Assembly (NCBI GenBank): GCA_036583965.1
Contig: JAZBQD010000015.1
Span: 73,205,830 to 73,269,829, forward strand
DNA length: 64,000 nt
Direction: 5' to 3'
Origin: Prunella strophiata
Taxonomy: Eukaryota; Chordata; Aves; Passeriformes; Prunellidae
How positions within the stretch are numbered: position 1 is the first letter of the stretch; every line of letters begins with the position of its first letter. The notes under the pieces were generated by a model. The model ran no database searches, had not been told where the DNA came from, and was given only the letters and a program-made list of their open reading frames with translations. The translations under genes were made by a program, and so were the position numbers. This document shows positions 24,501-37,110 of the stretch, in pieces.

Positions 24501-26230
24501 CCTTACACTATTCACATGTCATCATACCAGTTCTGGAAGCTGCTGAAATCCCTCAATAACTCTTCATTTTATAACAGGATTGTATGTTAGATGTATATAG
24601 TGTACTTAGCTCAGTGAATTAACTGAAAGGCAAAAAAAAAAAAACCAAAAAAATCAAAATAATAGTTCATAAGTGTCTGAAGATGAGCCCTCCCCAAAAT
24701 ATGTCCTTTTTAGCTCTATTTAAAATGAGTAGAGAAGACTGAAGGGAGATGAGAGGTGAAGAGCTCAGACTGCTGCAGATAGTCAGAGGCTGTCTGACCT
24801 CCCTGAGCTCCAGTTGGATATCCCAAGGAACTCCAAATTCCTGAAGAAAAGAAACTTTGGGATCTTCAGAGCTGGGTGGCATCCTCATCTGCCATGCTGC
24901 AGAGACAGCTACTCAAACAATACCTATAAAATAATAACAACAAACCTTAAGAATGCCACACATAAAAATACCTTATATATCAGCTTCATAATATTTTCTC
25001 CAAAGCTGAAACAGTCCTTGCTGTATCAAAGAAACCTGCATGTTTTAGCTTTTTTTTTTTTTCCTTCATTTGACTCTCTAAAGATGATAAAATGAGGAAG
25101 GCACCTCAGTTTGCATTTTTCCTTGGTATGCTGCTTTTACATAGCAACAACCGTCCCTTCCTGACTGTAATAATCTCACCCTGCCCTTTCTAACCCTGTC
25201 TGCTAGTACCAGCTATTACCTTTTTTAATAGTACTGTGGATTACTAGTAGTCATAAACTGCAGGTTTTACACTTAATCATGACTTCTTTGATTCATTTCT
25301 GTCAATGTCATAATTTAGATCACCCTTTTTCCAGCACAAGGGCTGTCTCAACGTCTAAAGGAACAGATATTTTGCCAGGCTTATTTCTTATCCAATTATC
25401 GAGCTAGGATAAAAATGATAAAATGGTGATTTTCTCTGCCACTTTTTCTCTTTTCTGCTGACTTTGAGGAACCTTCATGCCCTGTTGCACTGCATAGCAA
25501 TTCTTCTTAATAATTTATTCAAAGTGTGTCAACAATTTGTAGGGAAGGTGACAAAGCTAATTCTGGAGGAATGCATTCAATCTGCTTGGCCAGACTCTGC
25601 CAGCAAGAAATGCCTCTTTCACACCTGTGTTAATGATAGTTTAGACATGTGTGTTCTGCTCTCATATATCAGCAGAAGCTCACCTTATCATGGATGTAAT
25701 TAACTTAGCCTTGCCTGTGGCAAAGAACACAGCAGGTATGTCAATCTCTGCATGGCTGAGTTGTCTAATTCTTGTCTTTTCATGATGCTGCTAGACTTGG
25801 GAGTGCACACTCAGAAAGTGTTGTATTTTCAGGTTATGCTTCTGGACTTTCTTGAAGACAATGACTTCTGAATTGACACCAAGGTGTGCAGATGACAGCA
25901 TTTAAAGGCTAGAAGTACTTATGTTCTGAATGGATAAATTGTATTTTTTGTCTCATGCAAGCTGTCAGGAACTTAGAAGTTTGTACTCATTTTACATTTA
26001 GAACCATTTTGCATAAACACAAAATTGCCCTGCTGTTTGAGGGATAAGGCAGTAAATAAAGTCCTGAACTTTATGATACACAGATGTTCGAGCTATTAGA
26101 TTGTCTTCCACAAGTGGTGCCCACAGTCTGTGTCAATGCTGTTCTCCTTGCTTACTTCCAAAGACCACACCAGTGTAGACATGGCAATGTGAAACATAAA
26201 GACTATAATTTGTTCATTCAGTCATTCTTC
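21571..26230. other. Intergenic stretch, no gene seen
   Basis: About 4.7 kb of mostly AT-rich sequence. An AATAAA lies near 22,079 in a locally C-rich patch (22,000-22,200) that could be the end of another retroelement, but I could not identify it. No exon or RNA gene was seen. Confidence 0.4.
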
Positions 26231-26292
26231 CACCCATCCATCCATCTATCCATCCACCCATCCATCCATCCATCCATCCATCCATCCATCCA
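26231..26292. repeat. (ATCC)n microsatellite
   Basis: About 62 bases of CATC/CCAT units with two interruptions (TCTATCC and CACCC). The last eight or so units are perfect, so it is likely to vary in length. On either strand it reads as a repetitive His/Pro/Ser/Ile or Asp/Gly/Trp/Met peptide, which is an artefact. Confidence 0.9.
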
Positions 26293-29200
26293 GTGCAGTG
26301 TGTAGCTCCAGACAGCTGGCACAGCCCAGGGAACTCAACAGGGAAGAGAAGTCAGTGGTTGCAGAGTGGGAACTGGCACCATTACCAAGAAGGACAAACC
26401 TCCCAAAACAAATATTATCACTACAAAGACTTAAACAAAATATCACATTCAGCCCAGTAGCAAATACATCTGATTGTGGTGAATGTCAGTACTCAGTTGA
26501 TGTGGGAAAATTTAAAAAATTGTTTTACTTAAGAAAAAAAAAAATTAATAATTAAAGGCTTTAAATTCTTCAGGGCTCAAAAATACAGACATTTCTCTTA
26601 AAGGGAAGAATGAGAGGTTTTCAGAAGGACATAACTCAGTTTTCTGGCTCCATCTTTTTAAGGGCTGCAGAGAAATGCATATTTTTAATAGGAACAACTC
26701 TGTACTGAGATGCTAACACATCAGTGAGGACACACGGGTACAAAGACACTTCTTATCCCATCTTTTCTGTACCTTAAGTAAGGCTAAAGCGGTTATTTAA
26801 TTTGCATATTTAGGAAATTATTATGTCCTTCTACAACTACAAATATTTCATTTATATACAAGAAGACATTTAATTTAACATCCAGGGAAAAATTCCTATG
26901 GGACAGTAATTCCACAGACTGTGGAATATTGTTAGCAGGGATAAGGACAACTTAGAAATCTTCCTTATTTCTTTAAGCTGTCAAATTAGATGAACATGTA
27001 TCACATAACATATGCCATGTAACATAATTTGAAGAAAAAAGGGAAAACTGGACAAAGGGCTATACATTTGATACACATTTTTATTTCAGAAAGGTTTCCT
27101 TGGCCAAAGGATAATATGAAAATAAAATAAAAAATTAAGTACAGCAGTGCTCATTTATTTGAACAGGCACATCAGTTTGTAGCTATACTTAAGGTCATAA
27201 TTAATTAGTTTAATATATTTATCATTCAGAGAATCATGTATCAAATATTATGATCACATACTTTTATATGTTATACAGCAAATATCACTCTTATTGTCTG
27301 CTTGCAAAAAATGAAACAATACAAAACTAAAACTGATATAGACAATAGATATATAGATAGATCGATAGATATTTACATATAATACACACATGGTATTTCA
27401 GATCTATCAAACAACAGGTGCTTTCTAAAAGAGGCACACACTATCCTTCCTTTGTCAAGATGTGGTTGTTTTGTAGATCATGTATTTGGGAAAAAGAAAG
27501 AGGAAGCTATGTAATTCTGATGGTTCATCCATGGATTTATGCCAATAAATATAGAGCTGGACCAATTTGCAATCTCTTTTTTCGGGGTTAAGAAGGACCC
27601 AGCTGATCACCCAACCAGTAAGGGCTTCACTAATTCCTAACTCCTGTGGAGTAAAGGAATGCTCCAGAGGCCCTGCATGGTTAGGGGGGCAGAATGAGGA
27701 CATTTTGGCATCAGCTCAGCTGAGGATGGACATTTTTGCCCCAGACCTGTAGCAAACTGGATGACTACACAGCAAATTCATTGCTTAGGATGAAGGATAG
27801 AGTTGAGAAGTTCCATATGGCAGCTGTAGCAGCCTGGGCCTTGCAAAACCCCTAGATTCTCTAGATCACTATATTTGAGAGTATAAGTGGTAACCCAAAG
27901 GTGTGAACTGGACTCCAGAGATTATCTGGGTTTTGGCTATGTATTGAATTTGTGATCAAATTTTCATCCTGCCAAATCAATATCATACCAAGTGTTTTTG
28001 TCATCCTTTGGCTATAGGTAGAGTTGATATTGTTGAATGTAGTATCTACTTAAGTTTTATGCTGAATGTTTTATGAAGTTTTAGTGCTTGTTCTTCCCTG
28101 TTTTCTTAATTGTGTTCATTTCCTTGGATTGCTAGCCCTCTCATGGCATGAATCAGCAAAACACTCAAGCACCAGCCCTGACTGAATTCACAGAGATTTA
28201 ACATTTGTTTAATGTCAGTCCCATCAGAAGTAGTTCAGTCCAACAGCAAACTCTGAGCAGAAGCCCACTGACAATGTCAAAGAGTACTCAATGCCCCTGT
28301 GGTGTGAAACACAGAATTTTAAATTTCTACTTTCTGCCACATTAGGTCCACAAAGAACTTCATTCAACTGTGTTTTTATAACAAAGAACTGTGCCTGTCT
28401 TTTGCTAGAACCAGAACTTGCGTCGGTCTGGTCTCAGAACTAAATGTGTCTTTTCAAATGCACTTAATTCAAAAATTTTGTTCATGGATAGAAAAAACTT
28501 CTGTCTGTTTGGTACTGCATTCCAATACAGATTGTAAGCAAATAGAGAAATTAAAGTGAATTGGAGCTTTCAGTCCCTTCTCCTGTGTAGCTATCCCTGG
28601 TGAATTTGACTGAATCAATGAATAAACCTCTTCTTTTAAATGAATGTTGGAGAAGAGAAAAATTTTTAAATAGTACCAGCGACCAACTGCCATTCTCCTC
28701 TATTCAGAAGTAGCCCCTAATGAACCCTGAAGGTATAAATGGACCTCTATGTGTTTCAAAAAGGATTCTTTAAAACAATAAGGAATTCATACAATTCTAT
28801 GAGGCCTAACCACAAATACAAAGATATATGGGATGGGTTTTCATTTATTCTGTTGCTCTTTTACATTTTCCAACATTTAATAGTGTTTGGGGAACTGTGT
28901 ACATCCATTATATGTGGTGGTGTACAGACCCCTTTACCTACTCAGACTGTTACAAAGGGAATCTAGAGTAATAATGAATAATAAAAAAATTGACCATATG
29001 CCAGAGGCATGCTGTGTTTCAGGGCTGTAGGTGTTGTGGCAGATCTTCAGTTATGACACCCAGATAATTGCTGATGACAAACTGTATATTCTGAAGCTGC
29101 TGCACTCCCACAAAGGGACCTTTGTTGGGCTCAGTGGATGTATGCAAGACCTCCTGCTGCTCTGCCGCCAGCACGCTGCCATCGCTGAGCCCACATTTCC

Positions 29201-29924
29201 AGCAAACACTAACCCACCCTCCCACAGAGCAAAAAGTCAGAAGACCTCACACTGAGAGTGCACAGGGAGCAGCTGTACACAAAACTCTGAAGAGAAAGTT
29301 TGCTGGAGCCCCAGAGTCCATTATTTGAAACAGACAGTGTGAATCAGCCTGTGTGCTCCTGAAGTGATGCTCCAGAAGCAATTCCACAGCAGTAAATGCC
29401 ACCTCCCCACAGGCATTGGTGCATTGCCTGACTGCACTCAGGAGGCTGAGCCTGTTTCTTCAAACTCTCACTTCCATATGGCATTGTCTTATCCAGAGCA
29501 GTACCAGAAATAACCAGCAAAAGTGTGAGGCTAAAGGAGAGCCTCTTGCTAAAAAAACCCCACCATGCTGGATGTCTCTCAAGTGCATATTTGCAAGTGG
29601 TTTGATTTTTATAAGGTGTGTGTGTGTGTCAGTTTTCATACAGGGGACTGACTGCAGGGTGTTCTGCTTTTTGCAAAACAAGACACACACACAATATATG
29701 TGTATATATATGTCTCTACACAGGACATACATACATAGGAATCTAATTTTATGCTTCCAGGTGCAAATATTTTGGCTCATGTCTTTTGTATCCACATATC
29801 CCATGACACGTATCTACATAACACATGTAGGCTAAATAAACATATGGTGCTGCTAATAGCCCCAAGGTGTTATTTCCCATATAATAGGCATTATTTGCCA
29901 CTCCATATAGAATGCCTGCCCTAA
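26293..29924. other. Intergenic stretch, no gene seen
   Basis: AT-rich unique sequence with a short (TAGA)n-like patch at about 27,346-27,371. A slightly GC-richer patch at 29,020-29,300 keeps frames of about 70 codons open on both strands, but it has no splice-site support and no protein similarity I can recognise. Confidence 0.4.
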
Positions 29925-29955
29925 ACCCAATGCTTGCTTTGTGTCTGTGCTGCAG

Positions 29956-30047
29956 TGAATCTATCTCACAAGGCTGAGGACGGGCACCACGCCATCCTGA
30001 CAGATGGGTCTGACGGCCAGGAGACCATGTATGTGCATCCAGTGTGG
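29956..30047 (+). other. Doubtful exon-like patch with splice-site motifs
   Basis: A GC-richer island in AT-rich DNA. A frame stays open for 52 codons between stops (29,925-30,080). Within it, 92 bases are bounded on the left by a pyrimidine-rich acceptor ending GTGCTGCAG and on the right by a good donor TGG|GTGAGA. The peptide (LSHKAEDGHHAILTDGSDGQ in the middle) matches nothing I recognise. It could be an alternative upstream or non-coding-RNA exon, a decayed pseudogene exon, or chance. Confidence 0.2.
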
Positions 30048-32700
30048 GTGAGACTGAGGAGAGCCTTTGCCAGGGAGATTTAAACAGCTTTCAGCCTTTT
30101 CAGCTACCTACTGCAAGGAGAAGGGTGTAGGCTTACATTACACAAAGTCTATGCAAGTGCAGAGATTGGAGAGAGGAGCATCACGTGTGTAAAGAAAAAT
30201 CTGTTCAAACAGCTACAAATCAAAGACATCCACTGAGAAAAAGTGAGGTGGTGTTATGGAACTCCACACCCCTCTAGCTCCCCTTGGGAAGACCAAGCAC
30301 AACTCGTCATGACAAGTAAATTTGTCTGAACATGCCAGCAAGGGTGCAGAAACCTGTTGCACAGGCTTTCTTCCTGTCCCAGAGGCACATAATATTTGGT
30401 AAAGCAAAGGCCTAACTGTCAAATAACAAGAAGATACTGCTCTTCCATATGGTATAAAAATCTGCTCAATAAAGGAACAAGTCCTTTTGGTACAAAGAAT
30501 GTGAATTTAGTTCGTATCTTTAATAAAAAACATTAAATTCCCCATGAACAATTTGGCTGATTGCATGAGTAGAAGTTAAAATACTGCTTTCAAAAATTAT
30601 TCCCCTTATAGAATTTGCATCCTCAGGTCAGGTATGTGTGTTTATACAGACCTGAAGAGAAACACTGTACAAGCTGTATTTATTCAGTACTCTGAAAACT
30701 TGAAGCACAATCAGCATCATTTTCTTATTCAAACCCCTACCCAGAAAAATCTACATAAAAATAAAGTCTTCCATCTAAAAACAATTAAGTGGTACTTCAA
30801 CTGTTGTCTTGAACTACTTTTCAATTAAAATTTAGGCAATGATCAAAAATTTCACACAGTATATGAAGTGACAAGTGAAATAAGCTTATGGAAAAACCAT
30901 ACTGCAGTATAACACACACATTTTAAAAAACCTTTATCTGTTTAGCAAACCAAGTGAACAGTACATAGCAGAAATTTCATACAGGAAAAAAAAAAAAAAA
31001 AATGAGGGAAAGCATAGCCGTATTAAAATGAATAGGATACATGAGGAAGGTGATAGAAGTTCTTCCTATACACAAACTTAAGTGCCAGGTAGAGCAAGGG
31101 GACTGGGAAGCACCAAAAAAAAATGGTATAAGGTGTTGTTGGCAGTTTTAAAAATATCCACTAGGCTTTCTTTTAAATTAAAAAGACAGATTATTGTCCT
31201 TACAGACATTAAAGGCGATTTTGTTATCAAGTTTCCCAAGATGGGTGTTTTCCTCTACCTCCAATGATCACCCAAAAAGATGACACTTTCAAAGGAGAAT
31301 TCTCCCACAATGAGTGGATCAGCAGTGAAACTCTTCTGGCCCCCTCCTCCTCCCACTACAAGGGGACTGATGTGCTAAATCTTAAATACTTAGTAATAGT
31401 AATAATTTAAAAAATAACAAAAGAAAGTTAAATTCTAAGCCAGCTGCAGCCACCGTGTTGAAAATGGCAATTTATTACACTGGCAGCATAGGAAACCAAG
31501 GAGCAGTAAGTCAGCTTCCTTCCTGCTCCAGACTTTTCAGTAGTTTTTATTGTGTTTTGTTTATTGAATTAACCCTTGAGAACAGTGAAAAGAGGGGTGT
31601 TTTTGGAATGCACTCAGTATTAAAGAACTCAGCCACAATGCAAACATGTCACAGCAACAAATTTGGGCTTGTGCTTAGCCTGAAGGTGTAAGAAAAGGGC
31701 AAAGGTGACGTAGAGAAACTTTATGCCTCCCTACTTGGTGTATTGATGTAGCCACGAACACAAGCTGCCCTGTGCCTCAAGGGCTGTTCTGGCATCTGTG
31801 GACAGCTGAGCTGTTTACACATATTTTGCATTGTTGTTTCCTGCATTGTGAGGTATGGAGTTACCACGGGAGTACTCCAGACCCACTTACTCCTTGTAGA
31901 GCAAATTCTGTCAGAAGAGAATTGATCCTTATGGATGTATTCTGCAGCTTCATCAAGACACTGCAGTCACAACTGTATGTGTGTGTACATATCATCTGTT
32001 TCTCAGTACACCTTTTAAAATCTAAATGTACTTCATAACTTTTTGATACCTAAAAAACATAGTCATTTTAGTTCTCAGAGTTTCTGAAGACCTCTAAGTT
32101 CAGGAACATACTGTATTATTATCCAGATTATATCAATACATTAATATCCTGCCTTCTGCCATCTCAGATATTTTTCATTTGGTCTTCGGAGCCATTTTAT
32201 TATAAACTCAATTCATCAAATAAAAAAGTGATCCTCTCCATGTACCCTTCCAAATTCTTAGTGTTCTTTTAAAAGAAGGAAAAGCACAATCTAAAAAGTG
32301 TTGCATTTTAAAGCATGTGAAGTGTACTGCCTTATGGTAATTAGAGAACCTACTGTCTTATATAGACATTGCAGATATGCAAAAATTATTTGGACTGTTA
32401 ATGTTTAGCTACATATTATCACTCAAATTATGAATCAATGGTTACTTTGGGAGAAGGAAAGGAGAATGTATTTTCAATCAAAATCAACCACATAGGCTAA
32501 ATGGTTGTATCATTTAGACATTCATGTAAATTGCTTTTCTCTTTACTAGAACATGTTCTGCAGATTATAAAGCACACATATTAAGAACAAGCCAGTGGTG
32601 TAATTCTTTGATGTTTAATTTAAGCCTTCATATGTAATTCCTAGAACACATTGCATTATTCAATAACTTCTACTTTAAAGTACTGCTTTTTATAATGGAA

Positions 32701-32703
<3 letters not shown>

Positions 32704-32735
<32 letters not shown>

Positions 32736-32740
32736 AACCC
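32704..32740. repeat. (AAAAC)n microsatellite
   Basis: Five or so tandem AAAAC units ending in an A run. Simple repeat. Confidence 0.85.
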
Positions 32741-35700
32741 TCAGATTTTTTTTTAAATTTCAGTGTGAGTCCAGTACATTCTTGCTATCAAGAAGAACCT
32801 CATTAGTAAAGTGCATTCTTGGACTTTTACAGGCCTCTGATTTAAAGGATAGGCAAATTGGCAACCTGTGAAATAAAAAGTTACAAAATTTACCTGGTAG
32901 AATAAAAATCATTTGCAAGCTGCAGAGGGGTCTACAACAATGTCATTGGCAGTCTTTCTCACTCCTCCTAAAAAAGCATCCTTGCAGTTCCTTGATGCAG
33001 TTCTCCAGAATCTTTGTTTTAATTATTTTTTTTTTTAATCTGTAGGCAAATAAGTCCTTTCTTATGGAAAGTGTTTTTAATAGGCTGCATATTGAACAAG
33101 TAATGCTTTCATTGCTAGTTGAATTGCAGTGGAAGCCTCCAAAAAATAACCAGAATTTGACCTCAGTCATGGGTGCATCAGCACCTTCCCTCTCTCCTGT
33201 CCCAGGGATGTGCATGGGGGAACTCTGCAAATCAGATTAGAACAGCTCTGAACATTGTTTTTTTGTTTGAGCAACAAAGTAGACTTCATCTCCTGAACTG
33301 CTTCTAATGGACAAAAAAATTAATATTTTTTAAAGAAAATCTTTGATATGTTTACAAATCTGGATTTATTTTTTTTTTTAATCTTTCACACTGTGCTGCC
33401 TGAAAACAAAGTTGAACAAAATACCAAAAGAGAAAAAAAAGTGTCAGAAACTGGGAACTGAATGATTTCATATTGTAATATAACTGTATAAATTAAGGCA
33501 AATAAGAATAGTAACTGTGTGCATTTCATGTTTAACTGAGTTTCAAAAAACTTAATTTATTTTCTGGACAAAAACTGGTTCTTCTTTACATTCAAAACAC
33601 ATCTTTATTCTTCTTCTTTGCCCAGCAGTAAAATAAATTTTTTTTGAAATATTCTGTTATATAAAAGAAAGAGAGGAAGAAAAATTTAGAATAAAAGTGA
33701 ACATTATAACTTAGAGGAGAAATTATAAAACCAGATGTATTTATTTTCATGTTTTGTTTTGTAAATATCCCATATGTTCATATTAATAAAAGGCAAACTC
33801 TTCAATTGAACTTGTTCATAATTTTTATTCTGCTACTCATTTAATCATCTCCAGTTGCCATTTCCTGAAAAGACATTGCATGCCAATTAAGAATGGTAGT
33901 AATTTCTGATGGAGTGGAAGTAATTTGTAATAGGAGTAAAATTTAAAATACCATACTAAAACTATCAAAATTCATAAGGTACCAGATGTTCATCAGTAGG
34001 CTCCCTGTGTAGTAAAGCAGAACCTTCACTATAAAATCAGAAAGTATGTAAATAATCCTGAAATAGTGAAAAATTTAATAAAGATATCTCATCAGCAGAC
34101 TGATAAGAGTGGGAGTAATGTTATGCAAATTAAGCTCACAGTTCTTCTACATCAAAGGAACCTATCAAAGCCAAATCAGAGAGGAAGGAACCACTACCAT
34201 CTGCAATTCAGATCACCACTTCTGGTCCCATCATTAAACTTAAGAAACATTGGGAGCATCCTATTATTAATTCTTAACGTTATTACCTTGTAATAACTCT
34301 CTTGTTAGAAGTTACTGAGAGCTTCTTAAGACCAGGGTCTACTTTTAACAATGGCAAGACTATCCCTTTCTGGGACTGCAAAGGAGAATGGTTGCTGGAA
34401 GCTCACTTTTCTTTCTCCTTTTCCCTTGCCAGGTAAAGGACAGATAATTCTTACAGTCTCTTTAAAGTTCATGTCCAAGCACAACAACATTTATGCAGCC
34501 ATGTCTTCTGCCATGAATTCCAGCTGCCCAGAAGTGCTGTCACATAGCAGAGCCTTCCTGCAAACCATAAACTTGTAGAAAACAAGAGCTTAGTCCACAT
34601 CATGGAGTAAAGTGTCCTATGCCTCATAAACTCCTGAAGAAGATCAGCTGCAGAAAGATGGCAACCTAGCTAGGAAATTAATATTTGATCAAGTCCATGC
34701 AATTAAGAAGCTGGTAGGGTTTGACAGTAGCTTCCAAGTTTTGTCCCCCCCCATTTCATTTCCATATGGGCAGTGCTGTGCTTCACAGGAACTGTGAAAA
34801 GAAGACAGGTTTTAGTTCTGGAAGGATCCCTGATGTTAGCTGTCTAGGTAGCTGTGTTGAGAAAGCAGTTCTTTGCTACAAGAGGAATAAGGATCTGCTT
34901 GTCAGAGTGTTTCCATTTCAAAATGAGACTCTCTGAGCTTTTCCCTCTTGCCATTAATTGCTTTGGGATATTGCACCCACTCGAGACTAATGTAAGGAAG
35001 CCCTTATTCTGAATTCTTATGTTAATAATGGGTCTCCTGTGGCCATGAAAGAATGTACTGATTTATGTGTTCTGCAGCAAGGTCTCAATGGTGTCAATAA
35101 AAAGGTAACTAAAAGTGCAAGATCCATCTCTAGCATCTTTAGCTATCTAGTAGAAATTGCCTCTGCCTGAAATTTTTATGTGCCCATTTGATCTATACCT
35201 TATCAGATGTCATCTACCTCTGTTATGATTCAGATACCATTAATTAAAAGCTAAGTGAAGAGCATATTCTGACAGCTGCTAACTCAGCAATGTTCAAATA
35301 TTGATAGTAATCAGTGAACAAGGCCAACTCTTTATATGGTGCTCTTGTGAACTACAGAAGAGGCAGCGAAGGAAGAGCCTTTTGTATATGTTGGTACTTA
35401 GATTATTTTTGGACCTCTTTAGACATCCTTTTGCAGCCTGCTCTGGAATATGGAAGCTTACTAGAGAAAGACAATAGTGTCCATGAAGCCACTATGATGG
35501 CTCCCAACCCATTGTCCCCTCAGTGCCTCAGGAGCAGACAACCCACAGACCCTTCTTCAGCCTCTCTTCTCTGTAGCTGACCAGAGTCATTGAAGATTAG
35601 TGGCTTTCAGATTCTTCAGGAACACAAATCATCAAAAGATAGTCTGGGGAAAAAAACCAAGTTGAATAACAAAAAATCTGAATATATTTTGCCTGGATTC

Positions 35701-35824
35701 CCAGGCAATCAGATGCAAAAATGGCATAAAAAGTAGAGTATTAAAGTGCCATATAATTTAAAACTAATTTAATTTGGTTGTAAGTGAAGGCAGTATAATA
35801 CCTTCATAACCTTGTCTGTGGATT

Positions 35825-35865
35825 AAACAAACAAACAAACAAACAAAACAAGACAAAACAAAACA
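35825..35865. repeat. (AAAC)n / (AAAAC)n microsatellite
   Basis: About five AAAC units running into AAAAC-type units with one G interruption. Simple repeat. Confidence 0.85.
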
Positions 35866-36255
35866 TAGTCCTTCACTTTACAAAGGTCAAAGAACCATGG
35901 GCTAGAGGACATGGATACACAACCCACACAGATGGATTTCTGGCTGTGAAGTCTATATGTAGTTTAGAAGGTTTCTTCCTTCCTAGGATTTAGGCAGAGG
36001 GTCTGGTAGCACATGTACAGATGATGAAAAACAGTTCCCCTCCAATTACTCAACAGTTAAGAAAGAAAAATAAACAGCACAGCTCACTGTGAAACTGATC
36101 TAGAAGAGCATTAAAACTATAAATGGACTTTGACAACACCCAAATGTACACTATATGAATTTACCTATAGCCAAAGCTTGATGTTTCAAAGCTTCATTTT
36201 GATCTCCTGTAAGGGTATAAATGATTCTCATAAGCTATCTCAATACTTAAATACT

Positions 36256-36276
36256 TTGTTGTTGTTGTTGTTGTTG
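36256..36276. repeat. (TTG)n microsatellite
   Basis: Seven tandem TTG units, uninterrupted. Confidence 0.85.
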
Positions 36277-37004
36277 GAGACAAATACACCCACAAATGTC
36301 TACTGAAATATTCATTTATTTAACATTAATGAAAACACGTTCAATCATATACTGGTTCTAAGGTATGACTAGCTTTCTAAAGCTAGCTGATCCAAAAAAT
36401 TCTATAACAGAGAAAGGTTCTGTCTCTGTTGAAATATTTGACTGTTTCTATAGGAATAGTTATATCACTGTATATTTTATAGTGATATTTCTAAATCAAT
36501 ATACAGCCATCAAAATGTCATTAATCTTTCCATAGCCACGATTGTTCTAGATTAAAAGTCATTTTACTGTAGTTAAAACTCCTTGCAAAGCAATGTAGTA
36601 TAAAATGAAGAAAATTTTCTACAAAAGGAATCATGCTGATATACAAATTACTGTATAAATGGACATGTTAGCACATGAAGTATTATTTTCCATGCAAAAA
36701 AAAAAAAAAAAAAGTCTCAGATAAATTCCTTTAAAGGAGAGAAGAAGCACATCACAGAGTAAAGGACAATTAGAAAAGATAAAGGGGGAAGAGAAGAGAA
36801 AGAGCAAAAGGAGTTATTGTTCTACTTCTGTTGCACTCTGATTTGATTTGAAGGAGGAAAGTCTACTAAGACCACTGCTATGTACTCAGCTTCTTTGCAA
36901 TTTGGAATGAAAGTGAAGTGAATTGTAAATATTCATAAGCTACTTAGGTTAATGCATGTGCAGGGAGGTCTAAACATTTTAATGATGCATTTCATTCTGT
37001 AAGA

Positions 37005-37110
37005 TTACAGGCCTGGAAGGTACCTTCAGAGGTCATCCAATTTAGGACACACTCCCAAGGAACTAAATCTGTATTACTGCTTATGCATACTTGTTCAACC
37101 TTTTTCAAAC
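37005..37110 (-). mobile_element. CR1 LINE remnant (3' end), reverse orientation
   Basis: The plus strand reads GATTACAGGCCTGGAAGGTACC, then TTCAGAGGTCATCCAATTTAGG. This is the decayed reverse complement of a CR1 terminus, whose usual form is a tail followed by GGACTGGAAGGGACCT...AGGTCATCCAGTCC. The right boundary is unclear. Confidence 0.6.

Larger units (their letters stand above)
30081..37004. other. Intergenic stretch, no gene seen
   Basis: Nearly 7 kb of AT-rich sequence with simple repeats (listed separately) and poly(A) runs at 30,986-31,002 and 36,696-36,713. No exon, RNA gene or large repeat could be supported. Confidence 0.4.

Noticed and set aside
26246..26305. Repetitive Trp-Met-Asp-Gly peptide
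   Set aside because: It is a translation of the (ATCC)n microsatellite, not a protein repeat.
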